Positions 1 to 7,403 of a stretch of 64,000 bases of DNA are shown piece after piece. Below the pieces are notes generated by a model. That model saw only the letters and a list, made by a program, of their open reading frames with translations, did no database searches and had not been told where the DNA came from. Where the stretch lies: NCBI GenBank assembly GCA_021371955.1, contig JAJFVD010000015.1, positions 16,270-80,269 of the forward strand. Direction: 5' to 3'. Each line of letters starts with the position of its first letter. The stretch's first letter is position 1. The position numbers and the translations under genes are program-made. The stretch is from Bacteroidales bacterium. GTDB lineage: Bacteria > Bacteroidota > Bacteroidia > Bacteroidales > UBA932.

Positions 1-451
1 CTATTTCCGCAGCTCTGAGTGCCGATGCAGAATCCGTAGTAAAGAAAGGGTTTCCTGTGCCTCCTGCGATTATGGCAACTCCGCCTTTTTGCATAAATTC
101 TACAGCCTTATCCCTTACATAATACCTTGCATATGGCTCCATTGCGGTTGAGGTAAAGAGCTCGGCATCTATTCCGGCACTTTTAAGTGCCATTGAAAGT
201 GCAAGGCTGTTTATAACAGTTGCAAGCATTCCCATCTGGTCTCCTTTCACTCTGTCAAACCCCATTCCAACACCGGAAAGACCCCTGAAAATATTGCCTC
301 CGCCAACAACAATCGCCACCTCAACTCCCGCAGAAACAATCTGCTTAATATCCGAAGAGTAGCGAGCCAACATGCTCACTTCTATGCCTTTGCCGTCTAT
401 GCCCCCTAAGCTCTCACCGCTTAGTTTGAGCAAAACTCTTTTGTATTTCAT
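1..451 (-). CDS. pyrH: UMP kinase PyrH, 3' end cut by window edge
   Basis: Reading the minus strand from the ATG at 449-451 gives an N-terminus MKYKRVLLKLSGESLGG, then AIVVGGGNIFRG and VKGDQMGMLATVINS. These are the phosphate-binding and nucleotide-binding segments of bacterial uridylate kinase, the amino-acid-kinase-fold enzyme that makes UDP from UMP in pyrimidine synthesis. About 150 codons are present and no stop is reached, so roughly the last third of the protein lies outside the window. The gene is divergent from the sdhC-like gene at 557. The family call is firm; nothing can be said about the missing C-terminus. Confidence 0.95.
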   Translation of the reverse strand, partial: MKYKRVLLKLSGESLGGIDGKGIEVSMLARYSSDIKQIVSAGVEVAIVVGGGNIFRGLSGVGMGFDRVKGDQMGMLATVINSLALSMALKSAGIDAELFTSTAMEPYARYYVRDKAVEFMQKGGVAIIAGGTGNPFFTTDSASALRAAEI

Positions 452-508
452 TTTCCAGGTTTATCTAACAAAAGTAGCCAAATATTATGAAAATACCAAG
501 TTAGAGAT

Positions 509-516
509 TATCTTTG
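509..516 (+). promoter_or_regulatory. Candidate -7 box (TATCTTTG) for sdhC
   Basis: TATCTTTG matches the Bacteroidota -7 consensus TAnnTTTG and would give a leader of about 35 bases before the ATG at 557. At the expected spacing upstream there is only a weak -33 match (TATG near 486). Confidence 0.5.
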
Positions 517-556
517 CGCAACTTTGAAAAGAGCAGAAAATTAATTAAAAGATATC

Positions 557-1222
557 ATGGGAAACATTTTCACCTCATCCATTGGCAAGAAGCTTATAAT
601 GAGCATCTCGGGTTTATTTCTAATCCTATTTTTACTGGTTCACCTATTTGCAAACTCTGCTTATTTATTTGGACCTGAGGCTTTTGACCTCATAATAGAA
701 ATCATGGGATCTCCAGTTGTAGTTGCAATGGTTCCAATTTTGGCTTTTGGATTCATTATCCATATATTTTATGCATCTTATCTTACTCTTACAAACATGA
801 AGGCCCGCGGTAAAGAGAGATATGCTGTTTCCAACAAAGGGGAAACCGACTCTTGGTCTTCAAAAAACATGTACGTTCTTGGAGTAATTGTACTTGGATT
901 TCTTGTTTTCCACCTGACACACTTCTGGGCAAAAATGCAGCTTCCGGAGTTTACAGGAGGTGAGGCAGAAAACGTAAACGACCTGATGCCTCTTATCTTT
1001 GGGAACATCTACATTCTTATTGCATACATAATTTGGTTCTGTGCATTGTGGCTACACCTTACACACGGTTTCTGGAGTGCTCTTCAAACAGTTGGGATGA
1101 ATAACCAAAAATGGCTTTCCCGCTGGAAAGCAGTGTCTTATGTATATGCAACAGTTGTTGTTCTTGGATTCATTGGCATTGCAGTAACAGCATACCTAAA
1201 AGCAAACGGAATAATAGGCTAA
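557..1222 (+). CDS. sdhC: Succinate dehydrogenase/fumarate reductase cytochrome b subunit
   Basis: The 221-residue product has five hydrophobic segments, at roughly residues 13-35, 55-77, 104-124, 147-170 and 194-216. Several membrane-embedded histidines (LVHLFANS, FHLTHFWAK, HLTHGFW) are suited to haem ligation. This is the pattern of the single-subunit b558-type membrane anchor that passes electrons between the quinone pool and SdhA/SdhB. Length is normal for the family. The flavoprotein and iron-sulfur subunits usually follow directly in Bacteroidota, but here the next gene is hemW on the opposite strand after 12 bases, so the anchor stands alone. SdhAB must be encoded elsewhere if the complex is made. 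Confidence 0.9.
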   Translation: MGNIFTSSIGKKLIMSISGLFLILFLLVHLFANSAYLFGPEAFDLIIEIMGSPVVVAMVPILAFGFIIHIFYASYLTLTNMKARGKERYAVSNKGETDSWSSKNMYVLGVIVLGFLVFHLTHFWAKMQLPEFTGGEAENVNDLMPLIFGNIYILIAYIIWFCALWLHLTHGFWSALQTVGMNNQKWLSRWKAVSYVYATVVVLGFIGIAVTAYLKANGIIG

Positions 1223-1234
1223 CGAGAGTAGTGC

Positions 1235-2434
1235 CTACAAAATAAGGTCTCTAATGATCCCGTCCGAGAGAAACAATAATCCGGACGGGATTCTTATTTT
1301 ATCTCCATCCATAATAAGATTGCCCTTTTTCAGTTGTACGGCAACCGATTTTTCGAACTCCGAACACATTTCTTCGGAAAAAGCGGCCCTAAGCTCATTC
1401 GGGTTAATCCCATCTGCCCTTCTTAGGGATAGCATTATTGTCTCGTTAAAGTGGTCTTTCTTTTTCAGAATTTCCGAATGGACTACTTTAACTACTGTAC
1501 CCGATTGTCCGGGAGTCTCATTTGTCACGACATCTCCATGCTCTTTGCCGTCGCCCTGCTGATATGCTCTTAAGTATTTCGTAAGGGATGGTTCGTTCCA
1601 GAATCTTTTTACTCCGTCAAACGAGTGGGCCGATGGCCCAAGCCCAAGATATGGCGTTCTGTTCCAGTATGAACTATTGTGTTTTGCCTCTCTCCCCGGA
1701 AGGCAAAAACTTGATATTTCATATTGTTCGTATCCGGCGTTTGCCAGTTTTTTCTGAAGAGTTGAATACTGCCTCAGCGAAACTTCGTCGGAGAGAGCAT
1801 TGTATACCCCCTTTTCGTATTGCCGGCCAAGTTTGGTTTTTGGCTCTATGCTAAGCTGATAGGATGAAATATGTTCCGGCCGGAGCCCAATTGCCCTGTC
1901 AAGATTATAATTCCACTCCTCGTCCGAGAGTCCGTCAAATCCAAAAATAAGGTCTATGCTGATGTTGTCAAACCCTGCCTCTCTTGCTGTATTAAAGGCT
2001 TCGACTGCTTTTGAAGAGTCATGCCTGCGGTTCATCCATACAAGATGGCTGTCAATAAAAGACTGAACCCCCATGCTAATCCTCGTCACCCCAAGCTCTC
2101 TAAGCGAATGCAGGTATGAAGGCGTTACATCGTCGGGGTTTACCTCCATTGTCACCTCATCAAGAGATTCAATACTCTCTATCGAAAACGTATCCTTCAA
2201 TTCCCGGAAAACAACAGAAAGCGAACCGGCCGGCATAAGAGAAGGCGTCCCGCCACCAACATAAAGTGTGGTAACGGGAACGCCCAATTTTTTAAAAAAA
2301 TCGCTTCTGACTTTTATCTCTCCGCAAAGTGCATCTGCAAACTGAGATATCTCTCCTGTGCGCTTTGTTGAGTAGAAGTCACAATAGATGCAAAACCGGG
2401 CACAAAAGGGAAAGTGAATATAAATTCCTGCCAA
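1235..2434 (-). CDS. hemW: HemW-type radical SAM haem chaperone
   Basis: The 399-residue protein opens with IYIHFPFC and the radical-SAM cluster motif at Cys11, Cys15 and Cys18 (CARFCIYCDF). In HemW the third cysteine is followed by Asp-Phe, whereas true coproporphyrinogen oxidase HemN has a fourth cysteine pattern. The glycine-rich YVGGGTPS follows, then EVNPDD and the C-terminal HemN domain. HemW binds haem and delivers it to respiratory enzymes, which fits its position beside the cytochrome b subunit gene. It is often annotated as oxygen-independent coproporphyrinogen III oxidase, but the motif favours HemW. It ends 12 bases from convergent sdhC and follows the unknown gene at 2450-3316 by 15 bases, so the two may be co-transcribed. 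Confidence 0.9.
   Translation of the reverse strand: MAGIYIHFPFCARFCIYCDFYSTKRTGEISQFADALCGEIKVRSDFFKKLGVPVTTLYVGGGTPSLMPAGSLSVVFRELKDTFSIESIESLDEVTMEVNPDDVTPSYLHSLRELGVTRISMGVQSFIDSHLVWMNRRHDSSKAVEAFNTAREAGFDNISIDLIFGFDGLSDEEWNYNLDRAIGLRPEHISSYQLSIEPKTKLGRQYEKGVYNALSDEVSLRQYSTLQKKLANAGYEQYEISSFCLPGREAKHNSSYWNRTPYLGLGPSAHSFDGVKRFWNEPSLTKYLRAYQQGDGKEHGDVVTNETPGQSGTVVKVVHSEILKKKDHFNETIMLSLRRADGINPNELRAAFSEEMCSEFEKSVAVQLKKGNLIMDGDKIRIPSGLLFLSDGIIRDLIL
1256..1300 (+). terminator. Intrinsic terminator for sdhC inside the hemW 3' coding end
   Basis: A 10-bp perfect stem (atcccgtccg at 1257-1266 with cggacgggat at 1282-1291) is extended by one G-T pair and followed by TTCTTATTTT. It lies 34 bases after the sdhC stop but within the last codons of convergent hemW, so these bases serve both as codons and as the terminator. 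Confidence 0.65.
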
Positions 2435-2449
2435 GTTGTATAAACAGTT

Positions 2450-3316
2450 CTATTTCAATAGCATGTCGGCCGAACCAAGTTTTGATTCTTCGGTATATAC
2501 GTCAACTGTATAAACTCCTTTTACAAAACTCTGGCTTCCTCCGAAGAATATGCAGATTTCTATTTCGGAACCCTGATAGTCCACCTCTCTCGATGCTGAA
2601 TAAATCATCTGCTCCCCGTTTAATGTAAAAATCTGCTGCTGTCCGGATGTGAGCAAAATTCCATCTGGACCCTTAACTCTTATGAAAATTCTTCTCGGAC
2701 CTTTTACTGCAATTGAATTCTCTACAAGACTGAGGCAGGTACGAAATTTAGAAACCCGGCTGCTTCTGTCGGTATCTTTATTGGAAGAGTTGATAGCTGT
2801 GAGCATTACGCCTCTGCCTTTAAGTACAGATCCAATCTGAACCTGTTTTGCATATTCGTCGGTAGTCGTTTGAAGTTCAGTTAATTTTGTACGGCTGTCT
2901 CTTGCTTCTGTCCTTGCGACAGTGGCATCTTCCCTAAGCTGTATGTTTAATGTATTAAGCGAATCCAGTTGTTTGATATACCCTCTCATTATACCTCTGA
3001 GGGTTCCCAGTTCCTTCTCGTATTCCCGGATTTTTGTCCTGTTCTTGACATCTGTCTGCTGTACTCTTTCGATAAGCTGAACAACCTTCTCTCTCTCAAC
3101 CGAGAGCTGTGCATTGAGCGTATCGTTATTGGACGAAAGTCCGTCATAGTCCGATTTCAGCTGAAGCATCTGACCGGTCAGCTCTTCCTTCTCAACTTTA
3201 AGGCTCCCTATCATTCCGTTTCTGTCTACCCATATCCACGCCAGAATGCCTGCCAGCACAACTGCAACGGCAGCCAGTACTATTACAAGGGTCTTCATTT
3301 TTTTCTCATTTTCCAT
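2450..3316 (-). CDS. Unknown membrane-anchored coiled-coil protein
   Basis: The protein has 288 residues, with one transmembrane segment at about 8-28 preceded by a lysine-rich start. A long heptad-rich coiled coil follows at about 38-165 (LKVEKEELTGQMLQLKSDY and onward). The C-terminal part (170-288) looks beta-rich and is separated from the coil by a short linker. The topology predicts a short cytoplasmic tail, one membrane pass and an extracytoplasmic coil. No catalytic motif was seen. It resembles the conserved hypothetical proteins common in Bacteroidales, but no function can be assigned. It sits 15 bases upstream of hemW on the same strand. Confidence 0.75.
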   Translation of the reverse strand: MENEKKMKTLVIVLAAVAVVLAGILAWIWVDRNGMIGSLKVEKEELTGQMLQLKSDYDGLSSNNDTLNAQLSVEREKVVQLIERVQQTDVKNRTKIREYEKELGTLRGIMRGYIKQLDSLNTLNIQLREDATVARTEARDSRTKLTELQTTTDEYAKQVQIGSVLKGRGVMLTAINSSNKDTDRSSRVSKFRTCLSLVENSIAVKGPRRIFIRVKGPDGILLTSGQQQIFTLNGEQMIYSASREVDYQGSEIEICIFFGGSQSFVKGVYTVDVYTEESKLGSADMLLK

Positions 3317-3410
3317 ACCGTTGAATTTATGTGTTATTATTAGCTCTAATTACAAAAATAGAAAAATTTGTTAGCTTTGCGGCATAAGTTATAAATAAAA
3401 GAATTTTATT

Positions 3411-3896
3411 ATGTCAGGATTTAATTTTCAGAAGTATCTTATCAGAGTTGCAAAGTACATGGTCTATCTGGCAATTATTTTTGTCCTTATAGTTTCAATC
3501 TTCTCTCTTACTTCCTCTAACGGATTTAACTATGAGAATCTTTTCCGTCCGGGGACAGGAATTCAGATGATAATCTTTTTTGTTGTAATCTCGCTCATTT
3601 ATCCACTTTTTGGATTTATTAAAAAGCGTGTTTACCTAAACAAACCGTTCAGCGAAGAACGTGAGAAAATTGTCGAAATATTCACAAACAGCCGTTACAA
3701 ACAGATTTCCGAAACCGAAACAACTGTAACTTTCAGGCACACTTCTCCATTTGTACGTGCAATGAGAATGTTTGAAGACGACGTTACCGTAAACTTCTCC
3801 GACAACCCTATTATTCTTGAGGGGCAAAGGAAAGATGTCTATCGTATCGCCCGCACAATTGAGTGGTTCACAAGAGAAAACAACAAGGAAGAGTAA
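3411..3896 (+). CDS. Unknown small integral membrane protein
   Basis: The 161-residue product has two strong transmembrane segments at about 13-35 and 48-67. A hydrophilic C-terminal half of mixed charge follows (LNKPFSEEREKIVEIFTNSRY onward). The second half may be a small cytoplasmic alpha/beta domain. TAGCTTTG about 30 bases upstream resembles a Bacteroidota -7 box. The gene stands alone between minus-strand neighbours and ends 15 bases from convergent trmB. No family was recognised. Confidence 0.75.
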   Translation: MSGFNFQKYLIRVAKYMVYLAIIFVLIVSIFSLTSSNGFNYENLFRPGTGIQMIIFFVVISLIYPLFGFIKKRVYLNKPFSEEREKIVEIFTNSRYKQISETETTVTFRHTSPFVRAMRMFEDDVTVNFSDNPIILEGQRKDVYRIARTIEWFTRENNKEE

Positions 3897-3911
3897 TCAG
3901 TAATTATCCCG

Positions 3912-4649
3912 TTATCTTTCGTACCGGTCGTGATCCCATACCGGTGGTTCAATTGCACCCTGAGACGGCAAACGAAAGCAAAGGTAGGTTATTGGATGCC
4001 CTTGTGACAGGAATTGCTCTTCGTAGTGAGTTTTAATTGAAAGCAGCTCTGCTGTATGAGTGTCAAAATGCTCATTAGCTGCTATTGACTTATATATATC
4101 CTTATTCTCGGTTAAGATTTCAAATGAGTTCCTGCGTACCAGAGCACAACTGTACTCGTGCAGGTACGGACTGTCTGTCTTAAGATGAATGAGCCCGTTG
4201 GGCTTTAGAAACTTTCTATATCTGTCAAGAAAAACAGGAGCCGTTAGTCTCTTGTTATCCCTGCGGATTTGAGGATCGGCAAATGTTATCCATATTTCGG
4301 AAACCTCGCCGGAGCCGAAAAGCCACTCGATAAATTCAATCCTTGTTCTTACGAATGCCACATTCTTCAAACCCTCTTCAACTGCAGTTTTTGCCCCTCT
4401 CCATAGCCTTGCGCCTTTAATGTCGAGTCCCAAAAAATTTGTATCAGGAAATTTCCTGGCCAGTTCAACAGCATATTCTCCCCTTCCGCATCCAAGCTCA
4501 AGAACAATTGGGTTGTCATTTCCAAAATAATCGCTGTTCCACTTCCCCTTCATTATATAGTCTTTTCTGAAGACCTCCTCAAAATCCGGTTGAAACAGGC
4601 AGCTGAAATTTTTATTTTCTTCGAATCTTTTAAGCTTATCTTTTCCCAT
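3912..4649 (-). CDS. trmB: tRNA (guanine-N7)-methyltransferase TrmB
   Basis: The 245-residue class I methyltransferase has a SAM-binding loop ELGCGRGEYAVELA (about residues 49-62), the acidic NFLGLDIKGARLWRG, and the family signature WITFADPQIRRDNKRL. TrmB forms m7G46 in the variable loop of tRNAs. The usual signature is PDPWPKxRHxKRR, and the Bacteroidota version seen here replaces it with ADPQIRRDNKR. The 5' end overlaps the gldH stop by 14 bases, so translation of the two is probably coupled. Confidence 0.93.
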   Translation of the reverse strand: MGKDKLKRFEENKNFSCLFQPDFEEVFRKDYIMKGKWNSDYFGNDNPIVLELGCGRGEYAVELARKFPDTNFLGLDIKGARLWRGAKTAVEEGLKNVAFVRTRIEFIEWLFGSGEVSEIWITFADPQIRRDNKRLTAPVFLDRYRKFLKPNGLIHLKTDSPYLHEYSCALVRRNSFEILTENKDIYKSIAANEHFDTHTAELLSIKTHYEEQFLSQGHPITYLCFRLPSQGAIEPPVWDHDRYER

Positions 4650-5106
4650 TAGAATCTTTCAATATAAAACTTATCTCCCCAATCCCTTTTATTTCGCTAT
4701 TTGAAGCATTCCCCACAAGGACAAACCAATTTCCGCTTCGTGGAAAAGTCACCTTGTTTCTGTATTTCCATTTGTAGTCCTTCCACATTCCCGATCTCTG
4801 ATAATTTTTGGACGGGTCCGTCTTAAATTCCAGACTATCTCTGTACTTGTGTCCATCGGGAGAAAACAATGTAATGCAGAGAGGAAGTGCCTGCCCTTCG
4901 AAATCATGAGAAAACCGCATAAATACATCTATGTCATATAGCTGTAAAGTATCGTCAATCTTAAACCGGTATTCCAGTTTATCGGTGACAGACAGAACAT
5001 TGTCCTCAATTTTGGCTGAGTATGTCTCGAATTGTTCCTGCCTCCCGCAGGAAAATAAAAAAAGAGAAAACAGAAGAAGCAGTTTAGTTTTGCTTTTGAT
5101 TGCCAT
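4636..5106 (-). CDS. gldH: Gliding motility lipoprotein GldH
   Basis: Starting at the ATG at 5104-5106 the product has 156 residues, with a clean lipoprotein signal MAIKSKTKLLLLFSLFLFSC and lipidation at the cysteine before GRQEQF. The remaining sequence, with RFSHDFEGQALPL and the MWKDYKWKYRN region, fits the GldH family found in gliding and many non-gliding Bacteroidota. A longer in-frame start at 5226 would put over 35 charged residues ahead of the signal peptide and is rejected; ATG 5115 is a close alternative. The start overlaps the end of ricT by 23 bases in another frame. GldH next to ricT and holB is a typical Bacteroidota arrangement. Gliding itself is not implied. Confidence 0.85.
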   Translation of the reverse strand: MAIKSKTKLLLLFSLFLFSCGRQEQFETYSAKIEDNVLSVTDKLEYRFKIDDTLQLYDIDVFMRFSHDFEGQALPLCITLFSPDGHKYRDSLEFKTDPSKNYQRSGMWKDYKWKYRNKVTFPRSGNWFVLVGNASNSEIKGIGEISFILKDSNGKR

Positions 5107-6265
5107 TGTTGCCATTTCCGTTTTTGACAATTTTTTGCGGTTTTTTTGGACCCTTGTGTTTATTGTTGGGAACCCTGCTTTTTTCGTCAAACCTTGAAAT
5201 GCTGTCGTCGCCCACCGATGTAACAAATTCCGGAGATTTGTCCTTTGCTGTTGGAAGCAGGCTCTCTACTTTAATCCCTTTCGAATTAAGTTTGAGAATC
5301 TCTCTGACCTTATCGGCCGGAACCGGGAACATGTTTGCCATGCTGTTCTGCTCATACGAGAACCACATCACACCCCTTAGAATATCTGTCTTTATCAGAA
5401 AAACAGGTCCGTCTATTGTTTCGAGCGGTTCCCTGACAAAAGGAATCTTTGACTGAGCATCTATATAAGTTGCTGCTTCATAATTGATACAACACTTAAG
5501 CTTGCTGCACTGGCCTGCAAGTTTTTGCGGATTAAGCGACAAATCCTGACTGCGGGCAGCCTGAGTTGTAATTGACTGAAAGGTTGACATGTACCTCGAA
5601 CAGCAAAGTTCCTGGCCACAAACACCAACTCCTCCTATAAGGCCGGCTTCCTGTCTCGCCCCAATCTGGCGCATCTCAATCCGGATTTTAAACTCTTCTG
5701 CAAATAACCGGATCAGTTGCCTGAAGTCCACTCTCTCGTCTGCAATGTAATAAAAGATGGCTTTTGTTCCGTCTCCCTGAAATTCCACATCGCCAATCTT
5801 CATGTTAAGGTTCAAAGACAAAGCTACCTGCCTTGCACGAATCATTGTCTTATGCTCCCTTGCAATGGCTTCCTGCCACCGCTCAATATCAAGTGACCTT
5901 GCTTTGCGGTATATTTTCTTAAACTCGTAAGTTGCCGGTTCTACATCGTTCCTTTTAAGCTGATGACGGATAATTGGCCCGTTTGCAGTAACTATTCCTA
6001 CATCGTGCCCGTTTGCAGCCTCAACCACCACAAGATCTCCAACCACCAGCAATACACCCGATTCGTTTCGGAAATATAGTTTTCTTGTATTTTTAAACCT
6101 TACCTCAAAGAGATTTTTCGTCTCTTCGTCCGGAATTCCTTCAAGCCAGTCATAAACAGTAAGTTTGCAACATCCGTTTTTGAACTTGCAGGTTAGTTCG
6201 CCGTCGTCGGCTCTTAAAGTAGAGCAGCCGCGTGAACAATCATATTTAATATTTTGTGTATCCAT
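5084..6265 (-). CDS. ricT: RicT/YaaT-family PSP1-domain protein
   Basis: This 393-residue protein has an N-terminal cysteine cluster (Cys10, Cys14, Cys26, Cys32, Cys33). A PSP1 C-terminal domain follows, with the paired motif GQELCCSRYMSTFQSI and the later CSKLKCCINYE. RicT is the Fe-S-cluster-carrying member of the Ric complex, studied in Bacillus, where it affects RNase Y specificity and phosphorelay control. The role in Bacteroidota is unproven. The C-terminus is an Asn/Gly/Lys-rich tail (KNGNGNNGNQKQN) whose last codons are shared with the gldH start. It lies 5 bases downstream of holB, consistent with one operon. Confidence 0.88.
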   Translation of the reverse strand: MDTQNIKYDCSRGCSTLRADDGELTCKFKNGCCKLTVYDWLEGIPDEETKNLFEVRFKNTRKLYFRNESGVLLVVGDLVVVEAANGHDVGIVTANGPIIRHQLKRNDVEPATYEFKKIYRKARSLDIERWQEAIAREHKTMIRARQVALSLNLNMKIGDVEFQGDGTKAIFYYIADERVDFRQLIRLFAEEFKIRIEMRQIGARQEAGLIGGVGVCGQELCCSRYMSTFQSITTQAARSQDLSLNPQKLAGQCSKLKCCINYEAATYIDAQSKIPFVREPLETIDGPVFLIKTDILRGVMWFSYEQNSMANMFPVPADKVREILKLNSKGIKVESLLPTAKDKSPEFVTSVGDDSISRFDEKSRVPNNKHKGPKKPQKIVKNGNGNNGNQKQN

Positions 6266-6270
6266 AATTT

Positions 6271-7392
6271 TTACAAAGATAGAAAAAAGCGGTTACTTAG
6301 GTCGGCAAAGATATACTTGGAGTTTACGCTCCTCTCTATATCAGTTATCGCCTTGTTCACCACATCAAAACCCTTCTCATAAAAAGCCGGTTTAATTCTT
6401 TTTGACCACCCGGCAAAAAGCGTCCTTTGAGATTCCGGTATATAGGAAAGCTCTTCGGAACCAAGGCTCAGGATATATGTTCTTCTTATATATTCTATAA
6501 GCTTGTAGCAAAAGTCGCGCTGCTTCTCTCTGGTGAGCAGGGCCACCTCTTCCCATACGGAAATTACATTCATAAGCTCTCTGGAAAGGCATCCGTTTAT
6601 TAGATCTGCTATGAGGTTGTCAAACGCAGATGTTTCCTGAGATTCGGAAATGGCTCTTCTTGCACGGCTCAGGCTTCCTCCCGAAATCTTTGCCCACAGG
6701 GTGGCATCGGCCTCAGAAATACCAAATTCAATCATAAGTCTTTCCGAGAGAAGGCGCCGGTCTATTGGGGAAAGCTTTATTATTCGGCATCTTGACAGGA
6801 TAGTGGGGAGAATGCGATCCACGGACTGGCTTATAAGAAAGAGATAAGTATCTTTTGGCGGTTCTTCCAGCAATTTGAGAAGTTTGTTGGATGCCTCCTG
6901 ATTCATTCTCTCGGCAAGCCAAATGACCATATATTTGTTTCCCCCTTCAAAAGCAGTCATACTAAGCTTACGGAATATAAGAGAGGCTTCGGCAACACCA
7001 ATATTTCCCAGCTTGTTTTCCGCTCCCATTTCGTCATAGAGTTCCTGTTCTCCCATATACGGATTGGCTCGAACCACTTTGCGCCAGGAGTCTATAAAAT
7101 TGTCACTCACCGGTTTGCTTGTGATTTTTTTTGTCGTACTCACAGGGAATGCAAAATGGAGGTCGGGGTGTATTAGTTTTTCAAACTTATTGCAACTGGG
7201 ACAACTTCCGCAGGAGTCTGTTTCAGTTCTGTTGGGGCATGAGAGATACTGGGCAAATGCAAGCGACAAAGGGAGTGCACCATATCCAGGCTCCTCGCCA
7301 AAAAGGATAGCATGCGGAACTCTGCCGTCCTTTCCGAGTTTTATCAACTGCCTTTTTGTGTCATTATGCCCTACAACCGAAGAGAACTGCAT
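6271..7392 (-). CDS. holB: DNA polymerase III delta-prime-type clamp-loader subunit
   Basis: The 373-residue AAA+ protein has a zinc-binding set Cys52, Cys61, Cys64 and Cys67, the LLKLLEEPP segment typical of DnaX/HolB proteins, and SRCRII (the SRC arginine-finger motif). The phosphate loop is degenerate (GEEPGYGALPLS, no Lys-Thr), as expected for delta-prime subunits, which do not hydrolyse ATP but help open the sliding clamp. The start at 7392 gives the normal N-terminus FSSVVGH. It lies 5 bases from ricT and 11 bases downstream of the U32 gene on the same strand. Confidence 0.9.
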   Translation of the reverse strand: MQFSSVVGHNDTKRQLIKLGKDGRVPHAILFGEEPGYGALPLSLAFAQYLSCPNRTETDSCGSCPSCNKFEKLIHPDLHFAFPVSTTKKITSKPVSDNFIDSWRKVVRANPYMGEQELYDEMGAENKLGNIGVAEASLIFRKLSMTAFEGGNKYMVIWLAERMNQEASNKLLKLLEEPPKDTYLFLISQSVDRILPTILSRCRIIKLSPIDRRLLSERLMIEFGISEADATLWAKISGGSLSRARRAISESQETSAFDNLIADLINGCLSRELMNVISVWEEVALLTREKQRDFCYKLIEYIRRTYILSLGSEELSYIPESQRTLFAGWSKRIKPAFYEKGFDVVNKAITDIERSVNSKYIFADLSNRFFLSL

Positions 7393-7403
7393 ATTTTATA
7401 AAT

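Noticed and set aside
6271..7392. Loss of the Walker A lysine in HolB as a damaging mutation
   Set aside because: Delta-prime subunits normally have a degenerate phosphate loop.
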